From: Desulfobulbaceae bacterium
Lineage (GTDB): Bacteria > Desulfobacterota > Desulfobulbia > Desulfobulbales > Desulfurivibrionaceae
Assembly (NCBI GenBank): GCA_003557565.1
Contig: PWOG01000023.1
Span: 1 to 5,200 of the forward strand
Length of the DNA stretch: 5,200 nt
Reading direction: 5' to 3'
The stretch's first letter is position 1; the number at the start of each line of letters is the position of its first letter. Under the pieces are notes generated by a model, which made no database searches, had not been told where the DNA came from, and saw only the letters and a list, made by a program, of their open reading frames with translations. A program made the translations under genes and the position numbers. Positions 5,128-5,200 of the stretch are shown here, piece after piece.

Positions 5128-5200
5128 GGTTGTGGTGATCGGGGCGGCGAAGCGTACATCAGTACGTGAGCCGGCCTGATCGCCGCAAGATGCGGTGCCC
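5105..5200. repeat. Enlarged copy of the palindrome with three internal hairpin arms, cut by the window edge
   Basis: The outer left arm GTAAGCGGTCACAGGG (5105-5120) equals the arm at 4933. Its partner begins with CCC at 5198-5200 and continues beyond the window. Inside are three hairpins: CCGCA-GGT-TGTGG (5123-5135, followed by TG), a stem starting and ending in GATC (5137-5181) that closes on GCGTAC-ATCA-GTACGT (5152-5167), and CCGCA-AGA-TGCGG (5183-5195). The layout is like a cloverleaf. Compared with the 4933 copy, 60 extra bases (5128-5187) sit between the CCGCA and AGATGCGG parts, flanked by GCCGCA on both sides (5122-5127 and 5182-5187). I do not see tRNA features such as a TTC loop or a CCA end. 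Confidence 0.65.

Larger units (their letters stand above)
4842..5200. other. Non-coding region after recD2 filled with structured repeats
   Basis: No believable gene lies in these 359 bases. The first part (4842-4908) has three tiny perfect hairpins: TTTCC/GGAAA (4843-4853, 1-base loop), TTTGG/CCAAA (4857-4869, loop TGG) and CCGGC/GCCGG (4882-4895, loop GGAA). None is followed by a T run, so none is a clear terminator for recD2. From 4909 onward the DNA is almost wholly made of the repeat modules listed separately, and it continues past the right edge. Confidence 0.7.

Noticed and set aside
4909..5200. attC sites of an integron cassette array
   Set aside because: The size and hairpin form are suggestive, but no RYYYAAC or GTTRRRY core pair is present and no cassette gene lies between the hairpins.
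4909..5200. CRISPR array
   Set aside because: Repeats are 16-mers in both orientations with unequal spacing and palindromic partners, not regularly spaced direct repeats with unique spacers.
5105..5200. tRNA gene, because of the cloverleaf layout
   Set aside because: The outer stem is too long (16 bp expected), arms are wrong in size, and the conserved tRNA loop bases are missing.

Overview
The window looks like a piece of a high-GC Gram-negative chromosome. The helicase and the later part of the integrase are strongly GC-rich (50 of 60 bases at 3421-3480 are G or C). A deltaproteobacterial (Desulfobacterota) host is my best guess from the style of the proteins and repeats, but nothing here proves it. 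The left end is accessory DNA, the middle holds a mobile-element integrase, and the right half is a housekeeping-type helicase followed by a non-coding cluster of structured repeats.

Layout: (1) 1-577, minus strand: the N-terminal 192 codons of an IS91-family HUH transposase. It has a Cys-rich zinc-binding domain and an HPHLH metal-binding motif, and it runs off the left edge. (2) 578-799: an AT-rich divergent spacer (about 38% GC over 601-780) with a 62-base interrupted inverted repeat, an overlapping sigma70-like promoter and a good Shine-Dalgarno. (3) 800-2197, plus strand: a tyrosine recombinase of the integron-integrase type with all catalytic residues. It carries an extra N-terminal domain that looks like a second core-binding domain. 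(4) 2198-2291: a short gap with an 8-bp hairpin. (5) 2292-4841, plus strand: a complete RecD2-type SF1 helicase with an inserted segment and a low-complexity repeat linker. (6) 4842-5200: 359 non-coding bases. They hold five copies of a 16-mer (GTAAGYGRTCACRGGG), three copies of a CCGCA-N3-TGYGGTG mini-hairpin, a separate 24-bp stem, and what looks like a three-armed cloverleaf cut by the right edge.

How it may work together: a single-strand HUH transposase and an integron-type recombinase diverge from one AT-rich spacer with an imperfect hairpin. Both enzyme families act on folded single-stranded DNA, so the spacer hairpin is a candidate substrate or control site. No canonical attI or attC core (GTTRRRY) was found beside the integrase or in the right-hand repeat cluster, so a normal cassette array is not visible here. 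RecD2 is probably an unrelated resident gene that happens to lie downstream. The repeat cluster after it resembles REP/MITE-like palindromic DNA. The most unusual items are the double-domain integrase with its spacer hairpin, and the modular repeat cluster at the right end.
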